From the NCBI GenBank assembly GCA_003142255.1, contig PLLO01000006.1, positions 124,001-188,000 on the forward strand: a stretch of DNA of 64,000 nt. The letters are read 5' to 3'. Made by a program: the position numbers and the translations under genes. This document shows positions 52,821 through 61,652 of the stretch, one piece after another (within the stretch, counting starts at the first letter, position 1; each line of letters starts with the position of its first letter). This DNA is from Bacteroidales bacterium (GTDB lineage: Bacteria; Bacteroidota; Bacteroidia; Bacteroidales; VadinHA17). The notes below the pieces were generated by a model. That model had not been told where the DNA came from. It was given only the letters and a program-made list of their open reading frames with translations, and made no database searches.

Positions 52821-55481
52821 CTATTTTATTCCAAACCTGTAACTGAATTTTACCAGAAATACATTATGAGGTATATCGTTTTCCCTGTTGAACAGATCAC
52901 CCATATTGTTGGCAAAATCCATGCGTCCGGAATCATTATAGTTATTCCTCGTCTGACTCCATACAAGAAATACTGTCGAACCCGGATTATATTCCCATCT
53001 TATGACAAGATTTGACAGGAAAAACTGGTAATTAAAGTCATTATTGCCGATGGTATAATCGGTTGTACCGTCCGTATTCTCGTCGATATTATAATGATCT
53101 GTGTCAAATGTCTTTTGAGCATCAGTATAAACGTGGAACCTGTCGGTATATTCCTTTGAAAGAGGATCAAGAATATATTTGTGGTTATAATACTTTCCCG
53201 AGGCTATATATGGCTGACCCCAGTACTGCAAGGTGAGATCGGGTGTCAGGTTGAAATTGATCCGGATCGATGCATTGATTGTCGTCCTGTCAATGCTTGC
53301 AAAAATGTATCTGTCAGCGCCGTTGTAATTCAGTTCTGTGACATACTGCAGATCTGTGAACGACTTGCTGATTCCAGGGCTCAAAGTGACAACCAGAGAA
53401 TTATTGGGCTTATAAGTTATATCTGAACCTATATAAAAGTTTTTATAGCTTTTCTCAAATCCCGCGTTTGAGTTAAAAGATACCGAAAAATTAAGCTTCT
53501 TTCTGTAATCGGTAGAGAACCCGGCATTAGCAGTCATGCTGCCCGGCATCTTCATTATGGGACCACCGCGAAGCATATCTGTAGAAAACGCTGAACCGTT
53601 AAGATTTCCGTACATCCATGCGCTCCAGTAATTCTTAAAAGTCATACTGGGATTAAATTCGATTCCTTTCCCTGTAATATTTCCGCCAAAATTATTAACA
53701 AGGTAAAAATCTCCGTTAAGGTTGAACCTTTGATAAATTCCTTTTGGTTCCCACTGGTTATAACCTGCCCACAGAACAGAGAGAACATTATCAGCCTGCT
53801 GCATATATCCCAGGTCATTTATCTCAAATCCCGGGGTTTTCCAGATCACGCATCCCATAAGATTAAGATGCCCGTTAAGCTTTTGAATCTGCATTCTCCC
53901 GCCCGAACCGAGGAGCGATGTTCTGTCAGGATTAAAGTTCACATAATCTTTATCAGGTCTCTGGTAATAGTGAGCCGATGATTGCTGGGTAAGTGCAATC
54001 GCTTCTTTTGATCCGTTTACCTGGCTGAAAGCTGCATTAAGGTTGAACATCCAGGCTTTATTTTTGAAATACTGGGTAAAATCGAATCCTCCGGTATATG
54101 CTGATTTATGCATTGTTTTTGCCAGATTATCATCGAGGTTCCTGTTGGTTCCGGTGAAAATTCCGCCAAGTAATGTATTGCCCTCCTTGAAATCTTTCTG
54201 TATCCTTCCCAGAAAATAATTAGTAAATGGTTCAACTGTCTGAAATATCCTGCTATTTGGTGTCGGTGGTACCTTGCCACTGACAGTATCTATCTCTGCT
54301 TTTTCTTCCGCGGTCATACCTTCAATAAAACCAACAGAAAGACCCTTGCTTGTCTTTCCTGTAAGCTTGGCCGCACCAAGGATGTTTGTATATGTCGGAA
54401 TATCAGCATGCCATCCGTCTTTCAGGTCGAGATTCCCTTCAGGCCGGCGGCCTATTCTTCGAGAATAAAAGAGATTATCGTTCCCGTTATTCCCGTTACC
54501 TATCCCCATGTTGAAATTTGTAATATTATTCCCTTCAATGAAGAAAGGTCTTTTCTCAGAGAAGTATGTTTCGTAGGCAGAAAGGTTAACAACTGAAGGA
54601 TCTGCTTCAACCTGTCCGAAATCAGGATTAACAGTGAGATCCATTGTCATGTTATTGGTAATCCCGATCTTGGCATCAACTCCCGCGTTTAATCCGTATT
54701 TCTGTCCTTTGGCCAAAAAAGGATTCCCGGGTTCTTTCTTGAAAGTCTCAGCTTTTGCAACTGCATAAGGAGTGACATCAAATATCTTCCTTGGCTTAAT
54801 GTTATCCATGCCTGTGAGTTCGCCAAAAAGGTGAACAAGCCCGGGCGCATCTTTAGGTACATGCTCCCAGAAGTCTGTTTCATTCTTCCTGTAATAGATC
54901 CTGGCAACCTCAAGACCCCATGTGCCGGAAGAGTTCTTATCAAACCTTACCTGGCTGAACGGGATCTTCATTTCGGCGATCCAACCTTCACTATTGATTG
55001 AAGTTTTTGCCCACCAGTTTGGATCCCAGGATCCATCCTGGTTCTGCCCGTCGCCCGTGAACATCTGATCATATTTGACCCCGCTGGAGCTGATCCCGAA
55101 AAGAAATCCTGTCCGAAGATCATGGAAGCTGTCGAATATAACGCCTACAAGATCGCCATCGACATTGTCACGCCTTGTGAGACGGTTTACAATACTGTCG
55201 GGAGCAGTATCATAAGCTTTAAATGCAGCATATATATTATCGTCATCAAATAGAATCTTGAATTCGGTTTTCTGCGTAGTATGCTTCCCGTTATACGGTT
55301 CATACTGGGTGAAATCATCAACCCAATCACCCTGTTTCCATGCTTCATCGTCAAGAATGCCATTAATTACCGGAGCCGTGGTAACTCTTGTTGCATGGTA
55401 CTGCTTCTTGATTACAGTCTGTGCTGTCGATATAGTGAAAGCCAGTAGAACAAGCAAAATTAAGGTTATTGATCTTTTCAT
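52821..55481 (-). CDS. DUF5916 outer membrane protein with N-terminal CBM9-like domain
   Basis: I use ATG 55481 (MKRSITLILL), which gives a signal peptide with cleavage near STAQ; the 21 residues before it are not natural. The 886-residue protein has a CBM9/DOMON-like beta domain (about 30-230, APVINGILDDEAWKQGDW, DDNIYAAFKAYD) and a DUF5916 region with a beta-barrel character to the aromatic end. The signature YETYFSEKRPFFIEG is seen. It is a common Bacteroidota outer membrane protein of unknown function and is sometimes linked to peptide or glycan uptake. Confidence 0.88.
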   Translation of the reverse strand: MKRSITLILLVLLAFTISTAQTVIKKQYHATRVTTAPVINGILDDEAWKQGDWVDDFTQYEPYNGKHTTQKTEFKILFDDDNIYAAFKAYDTAPDSIVNRLTRRDNVDGDLVGVIFDSFHDLRTGFLFGISSSGVKYDQMFTGDGQNQDGSWDPNWWAKTSINSEGWIAEMKIPFSQVRFDKNSSGTWGLEVARIYYRKNETDFWEHVPKDAPGLVHLFGELTGMDNIKPRKIFDVTPYAVAKAETFKKEPGNPFLAKGQKYGLNAGVDAKIGITNNMTMDLTVNPDFGQVEADPSVVNLSAYETYFSEKRPFFIEGNNITNFNMGIGNGNNGNDNLFYSRRIGRRPEGNLDLKDGWHADIPTYTNILGAAKLTGKTSKGLSVGFIEGMTAEEKAEIDTVSGKVPPTPNSRIFQTVEPFTNYFLGRIQKDFKEGNTLLGGIFTGTNRNLDDNLAKTMHKSAYTGGFDFTQYFKNKAWMFNLNAAFSQVNGSKEAIALTQQSSAHYYQRPDKDYVNFNPDRTSLLGSGGRMQIQKLNGHLNLMGCVIWKTPGFEINDLGYMQQADNVLSVLWAGYNQWEPKGIYQRFNLNGDFYLVNNFGGNITGKGIEFNPSMTFKNYWSAWMYGNLNGSAFSTDMLRGGPIMKMPGSMTANAGFSTDYRKKLNFSVSFNSNAGFEKSYKNFYIGSDITYKPNNSLVVTLSPGISKSFTDLQYVTELNYNGADRYIFASIDRTTINASIRINFNLTPDLTLQYWGQPYIASGKYYNHKYILDPLSKEYTDRFHVYTDAQKTFDTDHYNIDENTDGTTDYTIGNNDFNYQFFLSNLVIRWEYNPGSTVFLVWSQTRNNYNDSGRMDFANNMGDLFNRENDIPHNVFLVKFSYRFGIK

Positions 55482-55748
55482 CTGGTTAGGCAGTTTTTGG
55501 TTTGTTTTCAGGATAAGGACGGACAACAGAGTAATTTGATGCAATAAAAAAGATATTTAGAATCATTTTAAACAATCCTTAAAGGGAATGACAAGTCCTT
55601 ATCAAAGACACACAAAGTCAATTTCCCCCTATTGTAAAATCAGAAAAACAAAGTTTTAACTCCGGTTGAAATTTTTAAGCAGGGAGCCTGCATAGTCAAA
55701 TATTAAACAGTGTAGAAGTGGAAGATTCCTGCTTTCGAACCAAGAACA

Positions 55749-55816
55749 GCCCCTAAATCCCCTGAAGGGGACTTATAGTTACTGTTTATCAGAGCCCCCT
55801 TCAGGGGGTTGGGGGC
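55749..55816. repeat. Extragenic inverted repeat pair
   Basis: The left arm (55749-55772) contains ATCCCCTGAAGGGGAC and the right arm (55794-55816) contains CCCCCTTCAGGGGGTTGG. Each is itself a small hairpin and together they form an inverted pair between minus-strand genes. This resembles dispersed Bacteroidota extragenic palindromes. It may also end transcripts. The rest of 55482-55824 shows no gene. Confidence 0.6.
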
Positions 55817-55824
55817 GTCTTCTT

Positions 55825-56319
55825 TCAATCGTAGAGCCTGATAAACTCATACGAGTTGCCTGTATAATCAAGAAACCTGAGAAAATCGGATTTTGATATT
55901 ACCAGCGAAGCCCTGTTATCGTTTGGGTGAAATGTGAGGCGCTCGCAGTCTTTAAGCTTTTCATCGATGAAAAGATGAACATTTTTCTCAGCGTCATTTA
56001 TCAGTCCGAACGGCGATACTGAACCGGGCTCAAGTCCCAGGTATTTCTTAAGCCGATGGTCAGAGGCGAAGGATAGCTTGCCCTGCTTAAGCCGCTTCTC
56101 AAGATCGTGGATCTGGAGTAAACTCAAATGCTCAAGTATTACAAGGTAATGCCTGTTGCCTTTATGGTTTCTGAAAAAAATATTCTTGCATTTAGCGGCG
56201 TCATAATCTTTCCAGAAGATCTTTGCCTCTTCAATAGTAGCCAGTGGCGGATGTTCGTGATATTCGAAACTTATACCGAGCTTGTCGAGCAGGAGGTAGA
56301 GTTCTTTCTGCCCGGTCAT
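55825..56319 (-). CDS. YbaK/ProX-type aminoacyl-tRNA deacylase (prolyl-tRNA editing)
   Basis: The 164-residue protein is a single YbaK/EbsC domain: LGISFEYHEHPPLATIEEA, KNIFFRNHKGNRHYLVILE, and the loop EPGSVSPFGLINDAEKNVHLFID. These enzymes hydrolyse mischarged tRNA such as Ala-tRNA-Pro in the cytoplasm. It overlaps the SiaC-like gene by four bases (ATGA), so they form an operon. Confidence 0.9.
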   Translation of the reverse strand: MTGQKELYLLLDKLGISFEYHEHPPLATIEEAKIFWKDYDAAKCKNIFFRNHKGNRHYLVILEHLSLLQIHDLEKRLKQGKLSFASDHRLKKYLGLEPGSVSPFGLINDAEKNVHLFIDEKLKDCERLTFHPNDNRASLVISKSDFLRFLDYTGNSYEFIRLYD

Positions 56320-56735
56320 TGGCCCCCGGACTTTTTTGTGATGTACGAAAAATCGAAACCTGCAAGAAGGGATATATCAGTCCCGGCATCTTTCATATCT
56401 GTATCTCCTTCCTCAGAAATCCACTCTACGATAATCGGGATACCGGCGGCGATAAGCCTTTTGAATTCCTGAAGAATATCATAAAGGAATTTTGCAGATG
56501 ATGAGTTGAAATATGAAAGGTCGATCTGAAATTTAAGCGGGTTTTCAGCATTGAAGTTTTTGAATTCTCCTTCAAGAATATCATCGATAAATATCTTAAT
56601 CCACTCAATTACAGGATAGTAAATTGCACGCACATCCTCAGGCGATGATTTACCCCGGATAAAGAAACTGTTCTTTTGCGGAGAAAGAAGAATTTCCGGC
56701 GAGAGATCTGTGGCTTTTATATGAAGTATTTGCAT
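56316..56735 (-). CDS. SiaC-like (DUF1987) regulatory phosphoprotein
   Basis: The start is ATG 56735 (MQILHIKAT); an earlier ATG adds 15 unlikely residues. The 139-residue protein fits the SiaC/DUF1987 family: LSPEILLSPQKNSFFIRGKSSPEDVRAIYYPVIEWI, FQIDLSYFNSSSAKFLYDIL and IIVEWISEEGDTDMKDAGTD. Family members are controlled by phosphorylation and, in other bacteria, steer diguanylate cyclases. Here no cyclase is adjacent. It is coupled to the ProX-like gene. Confidence 0.85.
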   Translation of the reverse strand: MQILHIKATDLSPEILLSPQKNSFFIRGKSSPEDVRAIYYPVIEWIKIFIDDILEGEFKNFNAENPLKFQIDLSYFNSSSAKFLYDILQEFKRLIAAGIPIIVEWISEEGDTDMKDAGTDISLLAGFDFSYITKKSGGQ

Positions 56736-56804
56736 ATGCAGGCATTTTTGCAAAATTGCACCATTATTTTGCAACTTCAAAAATTATTTTAAGTGGGTAA
56801 TGTA

Positions 56805-57284
56805 TCAGAATAGCTCGTTATTATCATCTCCCGGTGTGTATCCGGAATCTTCCCGGAGGGAGTCTGATCTGTAAGCTTCGACCGCGAGCCTGTCGCAAAG
56901 CTCATTTTCCTTGTTGTTGTTATGGCCTTTAATCCAGATGAACCTGACCTTATGCTTTCTGTAAACCTTCAGGAATCTTATCCAGAGATCGGGATTCTTT
57001 TTCTTTTTGAAAGCTTTGGATTCCCATTGGAAGAGCCATCCTTTTTCCACAGAATCTGCGACATATTTTGAATCGGTGTACACTACGACCTTGCTCATGG
57101 GTTTTTTAAGAGCTTCAAGCCCGATGATTACCGCCAGCAACTCCATGCGATTGTTTGTGGTGAGTCTGAAACCTTCCGATTTCTCAAGTCTGTGCTTACC
57201 GGAGATCAGTACAACACCATAACCCCCTGGTCCGGGGTTACCGCTTGCAGCACCGTCGGTATATATTGTGATCTCACCTTGCAT
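56805..57284 (-). CDS. rnhA: Ribonuclease HI
   Basis: The 159-residue protein has all type 1 RNase H motifs: IYTDGAASGNPGPGGYG (Asp), NRMELLAVI (Glu), VVVYTDSKYVADSV (Asp), IKGHNNNKENELCDRLA (His and Asp). It degrades the RNA of RNA-DNA hybrids. It overlaps the MarC gene by 11 bases, so they are co-transcribed. RNase HII lies 3 kb away on the same strand. Confidence 0.96.
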   Translation of the reverse strand: MQGEITIYTDGAASGNPGPGGYGVVLISGKHRLEKSEGFRLTTNNRMELLAVIIGLEALKKPMSKVVVYTDSKYVADSVEKGWLFQWESKAFKKKKNPDLWIRFLKVYRKHKVRFIWIKGHNNNKENELCDRLAVEAYRSDSLREDSGYTPGDDNNELF

Positions 57285-57858
57285 GATGCAAAACTATGCC
57301 GGTGTTTGTGAGGAAAAGCTTTATGGCAATTGAAAGCAAAATCACACCAAACACTTTCCTCAGCAGCTGTAATCCCCCCTGCCCGAAAAATTTTTCAAAT
57401 ATTGATGTAAGACGAAGCACCAGATAAACAACAACCATGTTAAGTACCAGGGCAATGAATATATTGATAGTCTGATATTCAGCTTTAAGTGACAGAATTG
57501 TTGTAATAGAACCGGCTCCTGCAATGAGAGGGAAAGCGATCGGAAATATAGCACCTTCACCGCGAGGGTCCTGTTTGAAAAGTTCTATTCCAAGAATCAT
57601 CTCCATAGCAATCAGGAAGATAATGAACGAACCGGCGATAGCGAATGAAGATACGTCGATGCCGAAAATTCCCAGAAGCGGACTGCCGATAAAAAGAAAT
57701 GCAAAGAAGATTAATGAAGACACAATAGTAACTTTTCCGGCGTCGATTTTTCCTGCTTTTGATTTTATGTCGATTATGATAGGAATTGAACCAGTGATAT
57801 CAATTATGGCAAAGAGAACCATAAAGGCTGCCAGTATCTCGATAAAGCTTAAATGCAT
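57274..57858 (-). CDS. MarC-family integral membrane protein
   Basis: The start is ATG 57858 (MHLSFIEILAAF); the frame upstream to 58011 covers non-coding repeat sequence. The 194-residue protein has six hydrophobic helices and MarC-family features (FAIIDITGSIPIIIDI, AIFPIAFPLIAGAGSITTIL). The family (UPF0056) has no established transport substrate. Its 3' end overlaps rnhA. Confidence 0.9.
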   Translation of the reverse strand: MHLSFIEILAAFMVLFAIIDITGSIPIIIDIKSKAGKIDAGKVTIVSSLIFFAFLFIGSPLLGIFGIDVSSFAIAGSFIIFLIAMEMILGIELFKQDPRGEGAIFPIAFPLIAGAGSITTILSLKAEYQTINIFIALVLNMVVVYLVLRLTSIFEKFFGQGGLQLLRKVFGVILLSIAIKLFLTNTGIVLHHAR

Positions 57859-57978
57859 TATATTGTAATTTGGTGCAAAGATAAAAAAATTCATGAACTC
57901 TTCCCTGACCTCCTCGCATCCTCCTGAATCCCATTTACTCATCCCCCCGGCCCTCCCGCCGAAGCGGGACAAGCTCTT

Positions 57979-58049
57979 CTCTGCTTCGCAAAGAAGGGGG
58001 AGAGGAACCATGCTGTTTATAAAAATTTCCCCCTCTTTGCAAAGCAGAG
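57979..58049. repeat. Imperfect 22-bp inverted repeat in GC-rich intergenic region
   Basis: CTCTGCTTCGCAAAGAAG plus GGGGA at 57979-58001 is inverted at 58028-58049 with one mismatch and one indel. The region 57859-58144 has several further G/C-rich runs and no gene; it looks like an extragenic repeat cluster. Confidence 0.6.
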
Positions 58050-58063
58050 AGCGGGCCGAGCGT

Positions 58064-58090
58064 AAAAAAATAGCCCTGCAGGGCTATTTT
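58064..58090 (-). terminator. Terminator of S46 peptidase gene
   Basis: AAAATAGCCCTGCAGGGCTATTTT (58067-58090; described by its core GCCCTGCAGGGC) is a perfect palindrome. On the minus strand it ends in seven T. It lies about 55 bases after the S46 stop. Confidence 0.75.
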
Positions 58091-58144
58091 AGCGAAGGAG
58101 CCAGACTGCAGGGCGGATAAAAGGGGGTGAGTACAGGTACTCCT

Positions 58145-60295
58145 TTATTGTCTGATTGTCATTTCGTCGACCAGGTTTTTAGCACCCGAATAAATATCCA
58201 TGATCCACAGGACATATCTTATATCTACGACAATACATCTTTGGAGTGCAGGCTCATAAGTAACGTCTCCGCTCATGGCTTCCCAGTTGCCGTCGAAAGC
58301 AAGGCCTATCAGTTCGCCATTGCCATTCATAACAGGACTTCCCGAGTTGCCTCCGGTAATATCATTCGTTGTAAGGAAGCACACCGGCATATATCCTTTT
58401 GGAGAAGCATATCTCCCGTATTCTTTTTTATTGTTGAGATCAATGAGCCTCTGAGGAACGTCAAACTCATAATTTCCGGGAATGTATTTGTCAACAACGC
58501 CCTGGAGAGTCGTATAATATTTATAAGTCACTGCGTCTTTCGGGTCATAATCCTGAACAGTCCCGTAGGTGAGACGCATTGAGAAATTTGCATCAGGATA
58601 AAGCGTCTTTTCCGGAGTCATCTCCCTAAGCGCTGCAACCCAGAGCCTGTTTCCGATATTCAGGTTATCGTCGAACTTGCTGCGTTCCTTTGATACATCC
58701 ATGGCAACCGTTCTTATTGAGGTAGAAGTTAAAACCACAGGATCCTTTTCAAGGGTTTTAAGAACGGGTTTATCAAGAAATGCCGTCAGCCTGGCTTCGC
58801 TTGCAAATACAGACTTAGCGAACATATTATCAACGAACTTGTCGATGTTCCCCTTGAATTTTTTATCAACGACATTTGTATAAAAATCAGGATGGAACCT
58901 GGCAGGAACATCAGCCCGATAAAGCTTAAGCATAGCCTTCATTGATTTCTGATCGGTAGGAGCACTGTAATCCTTGTAAATATCACCAATATTGTCTTTA
59001 ACCTGTTTGACGGCATCGGTGATCTTGGCATTATCACCCGACTTCAGTGCTGTGACAAGCCCATTTGCAACCTGGTTAAACTGAAGCAATTCACAGCCCT
59101 GGATACATTCATTAAGGTACTGCAAAGCACTCTGATATTCAGCTCTTCCTTCGATTGAAGTTTTAATCATGTTAAGAGCTTCTCCATATTTAGCTTTACG
59201 GTCAGGATCAGCATTTACCCATGCGTTGAACTGGGTTTCGATAGCCTGCTTTTTAGCCATTACATTGAGATTCTTCAGCTGATTATTCTGGCCGATTGAA
59301 TATTTCCAGTAGTTTGAGGAACCATAATACTTGGAAGAATATTGAATTCTGATTTTCTCGCTTGAATTCATATCAGCCATCCATATCTCCTGTTTGATAC
59401 CGCGTATTTTTATCCTGTTAGGATTGGTAATATTCATTATCTCACCTACCTGGTAGGAAGTATAATACCGCTGTGTCCCTCCGGGATATCCCAGGATCAT
59501 TGAAAAATCACCTTTATTGAGATCCTTCAGTGATACAGGAAGCCAGTATTTTGGCTTGAGCGGAACATTATCCTTTGAATAGGATGCTGGTTTGCCATCG
59601 GGAGCTGAATATACGCGGAATACGCTGAAATCGCCGGTATGGCGTGGCCATTCCCAGTTATCAGTATCATCGCCGAACTTGCCTATTGAAGATGGGGGAG
59701 CGCCTACAAGCCTTACGTCGTTATATCTTTCATAAACAAGAAGGTAGAAATTATTGCCTCCATAGAAGGAAGATACAGAGTTCCTGTAATTATTCCCTTC
59801 AGAAGCTTTTTTCTCGACAGCCGATCTTGCATCACTTATTGCAGCGTTCCTATCGGTTTCACTCATGCCCGGCTTTACATTGACAAGTACCTGGTCGGTA
59901 ACATCTTCAATCCGGACAAGGAAGGTAACAGAGAGCCCCTGGTTTGGAAGCTCATCTTCTTTTGTCTTAGCCCAGAAGCCGTCTTTAAGATAATCGTGAT
60001 CTACTGAGCTGTGCGACTGGATCGAACTATAACCACAATGGTGATTAGTAAGGATAAGTCCCTGTGATGAAACGATCTCTGCGGTGCATCCTCCTCCGAA
60101 TATCACAACAGCATCCTTGAGACACGCTTTATTAAGACTGTAGATATCCTCGGCCGAGAGTTTCAGTCCGAGTTGGGTCATTGTACCTATATTAAGCTTC
60201 TCGATCAGGGGCAGAAGCCACATGCCCTCATCAGCTTTAGCCTTGAATCCGAAGCTGAAGAAAATAATCAAAAGAACGGAAAGGATTTTTTTCAT
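58145..60295 (-). CDS. S46-family dipeptidyl-peptidase, DPP7-like
   Basis: The 716-residue protein has a signal peptide and the S46 chymotrypsin-like fold split by a helical domain. The catalytic His is in TNHHCGY (near 85) and the Ser in TGGNSGSPV (near 650). Eighteen residues after the Ser is Gly in AFDGNWEAMSGD; this position is Gly673 in P. gingivalis DPP7 and Arg673 in DPP11, so DPP7-like preference for hydrophobic P1 residues is expected. It releases dipeptides in the periplasm or at the surface. Confidence 0.94.
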   Translation of the reverse strand: MKKILSVLLIIFFSFGFKAKADEGMWLLPLIEKLNIGTMTQLGLKLSAEDIYSLNKACLKDAVVIFGGGCTAEIVSSQGLILTNHHCGYSSIQSHSSVDHDYLKDGFWAKTKEDELPNQGLSVTFLVRIEDVTDQVLVNVKPGMSETDRNAAISDARSAVEKKASEGNNYRNSVSSFYGGNNFYLLVYERYNDVRLVGAPPSSIGKFGDDTDNWEWPRHTGDFSVFRVYSAPDGKPASYSKDNVPLKPKYWLPVSLKDLNKGDFSMILGYPGGTQRYYTSYQVGEIMNITNPNRIKIRGIKQEIWMADMNSSEKIRIQYSSKYYGSSNYWKYSIGQNNQLKNLNVMAKKQAIETQFNAWVNADPDRKAKYGEALNMIKTSIEGRAEYQSALQYLNECIQGCELLQFNQVANGLVTALKSGDNAKITDAVKQVKDNIGDIYKDYSAPTDQKSMKAMLKLYRADVPARFHPDFYTNVVDKKFKGNIDKFVDNMFAKSVFASEARLTAFLDKPVLKTLEKDPVVLTSTSIRTVAMDVSKERSKFDDNLNIGNRLWVAALREMTPEKTLYPDANFSMRLTYGTVQDYDPKDAVTYKYYTTLQGVVDKYIPGNYEFDVPQRLIDLNNKKEYGRYASPKGYMPVCFLTTNDITGGNSGSPVMNGNGELIGLAFDGNWEAMSGDVTYEPALQRCIVVDIRYVLWIMDIYSGAKNLVDEMTIRQ

Positions 60296-60367
60296 AGCAG
60301 TATTGCTTATTGAAATTTATTTTAAGTTAAAAGGCAAATATAATTCTTTATATGAAAAACGCAGATA

Positions 60368-60967
60368 TCAAAAGTCAATTGACAACTGCATATCGTAAAG
60401 CGAAAATGATTTTCTGTGGTATGGAGTGATTCCATATTTCAAAATAGCCTTTCTGTGGTATAACGTTCCATAGCCTTTATTCCTGTCCCAGCCATAATCG
60501 GGGTACTCTGAGTGTATCTTTTCCATATACTCGTCACGGAAAGTCTTTGCGAGAACCGAAGCTGCAGCGATGGAAAAATATAGTCCGTCGCCCTTGATTA
60601 TTGTCTCATGCCCGATGTTTTTATAAGAATAAAAACTGTTCCCATCAATAAGAAGGAACTGGGGCTTTTGCCGTAATCCGTCAATTGCCAGGTGCATTGC
60701 TTTTATCGATGCCCTGAGAATATTCATTCCGTCTATTTCGTTATTATCTACCGAAGCCACACTCCATGCCAGTGCTTCGGAAATTATTTCCTCCTTTAAA
60801 TAACCTCTCTGCCTGGCAGTCAGCTTCTTTGAATCATTCAATACCGGATGCTTATAGTTTTTCGGGAGAATCACTGCAGCTGCAAACACCGGCCCTGCAA
60901 GGCATCCTCTGCCTGCCTCATCGCAGCCGGCTTCTATTAGATTGTGATAGTGGAATGATTTCAGCAT
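60368..60967 (-). CDS. rnhB: Ribonuclease HII
   Basis: The 199-residue protein has the type 2 RNase H motifs: AGCDEAGRGCLAGPV (Asp-Glu), LNDSKKLT, LIDGN (Asp), AAASVLAKTFRDEYM (Asp) and the end region YPDYGWDRNKGYGT. It removes RNA from hybrids and single ribonucleotides. It is upstream of the S46 gene on the same strand, 72 bases away. Confidence 0.97.
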   Translation of the reverse strand: MLKSFHYHNLIEAGCDEAGRGCLAGPVFAAAVILPKNYKHPVLNDSKKLTARQRGYLKEEIISEALAWSVASVDNNEIDGMNILRASIKAMHLAIDGLRQKPQFLLIDGNSFYSYKNIGHETIIKGDGLYFSIAAASVLAKTFRDEYMEKIHSEYPDYGWDRNKGYGTLYHRKAILKYGITPYHRKSFSLYDMQLSIDF

Positions 60968-61141
60968 CCTTGTTATTTTGATAGAGCCTGATAAAAATAT
61001 GCAATTATTCCTTTTGTGGCAATAAGAAAAAAAATTCTGATACAGATTTGATTCATAAGTAAGTTATTAACACATTTATCAACAAAAACCGGTGATTTGT
61101 TAAAAAAATATTTATTTTTGGCTACTTGATGGGGATATTGA

Positions 61142-61642
61142 ATGATAAAAGGCTATAAAATATTGATGTTCTGGCTGCTTTGCATCCCGGCAACTCTGTT
61201 TTCGCAGCAGTTGTCGCATCAGGTGCTTGTTCCTCTTGCCGGTCTTGCTTCGGGTAATTCCATAAATTATTCTCAGACCGTGGGGGAGACTGCCACTGAG
61301 ATAGTCGGATGCTCCGAATATATATTTACGGAGGGTTTTCAGCAACCCGGATTTAAGATCACTGCCGGAGAGATTCCGAAAGGAACGGGAGTAAATGTTT
61401 ATCCGAATCCGGTTTCGGATTTTATTACAATTGAGCTATTCAGCGAGACGGCAAAAACCTTCAGGGTCGATTTTATAAGCATTACCGGCAATGTGGTGAT
61501 GTCTGAAAAGAAAGTCTTTAATGATAAATTCTGGTTCAAGGATCCCCTGAGCATTGAGAATCTTATCAGGGGTTTTTATCTTGTCAGGGTATACAGCGAG
61601 GATGGAGTAATAAACAGGACATTCAAGATAGAAAAGTTATAA
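61142..61642 (+). CDS. Short secreted protein with T9SS type A sorting domain
   Basis: The 166-residue protein has a signal peptide (cleavage near LFSQ), a short middle region (HQVLVPLAGLASGNSINYSQTVGETATEIVG) and a C-terminal T9SS domain (about 83-166, VNVYPNPVSDFITIELF to IRGFYLVRVYSEDGVINRTFKI). A TATTTTTG box lies 21 bases upstream. Such short proteins often precede larger secreted partners in the same operon; here the collagen/C1q-like protein follows 10 bases later. Confidence 0.88.
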   Translation: MIKGYKILMFWLLCIPATLFSQQLSHQVLVPLAGLASGNSINYSQTVGETATEIVGCSEYIFTEGFQQPGFKITAGEIPKGTGVNVYPNPVSDFITIELFSETAKTFRVDFISITGNVVMSEKKVFNDKFWFKDPLSIENLIRGFYLVRVYSEDGVINRTFKIEKL

Positions 61643-61652
61643 AGCATCAATT

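Noticed and set aside
58127-58582. 151-codon plus-strand frame over the S46 gene end
   Set aside because: Opposite the conserved catalytic region of the S46 peptidase; a shadow frame.
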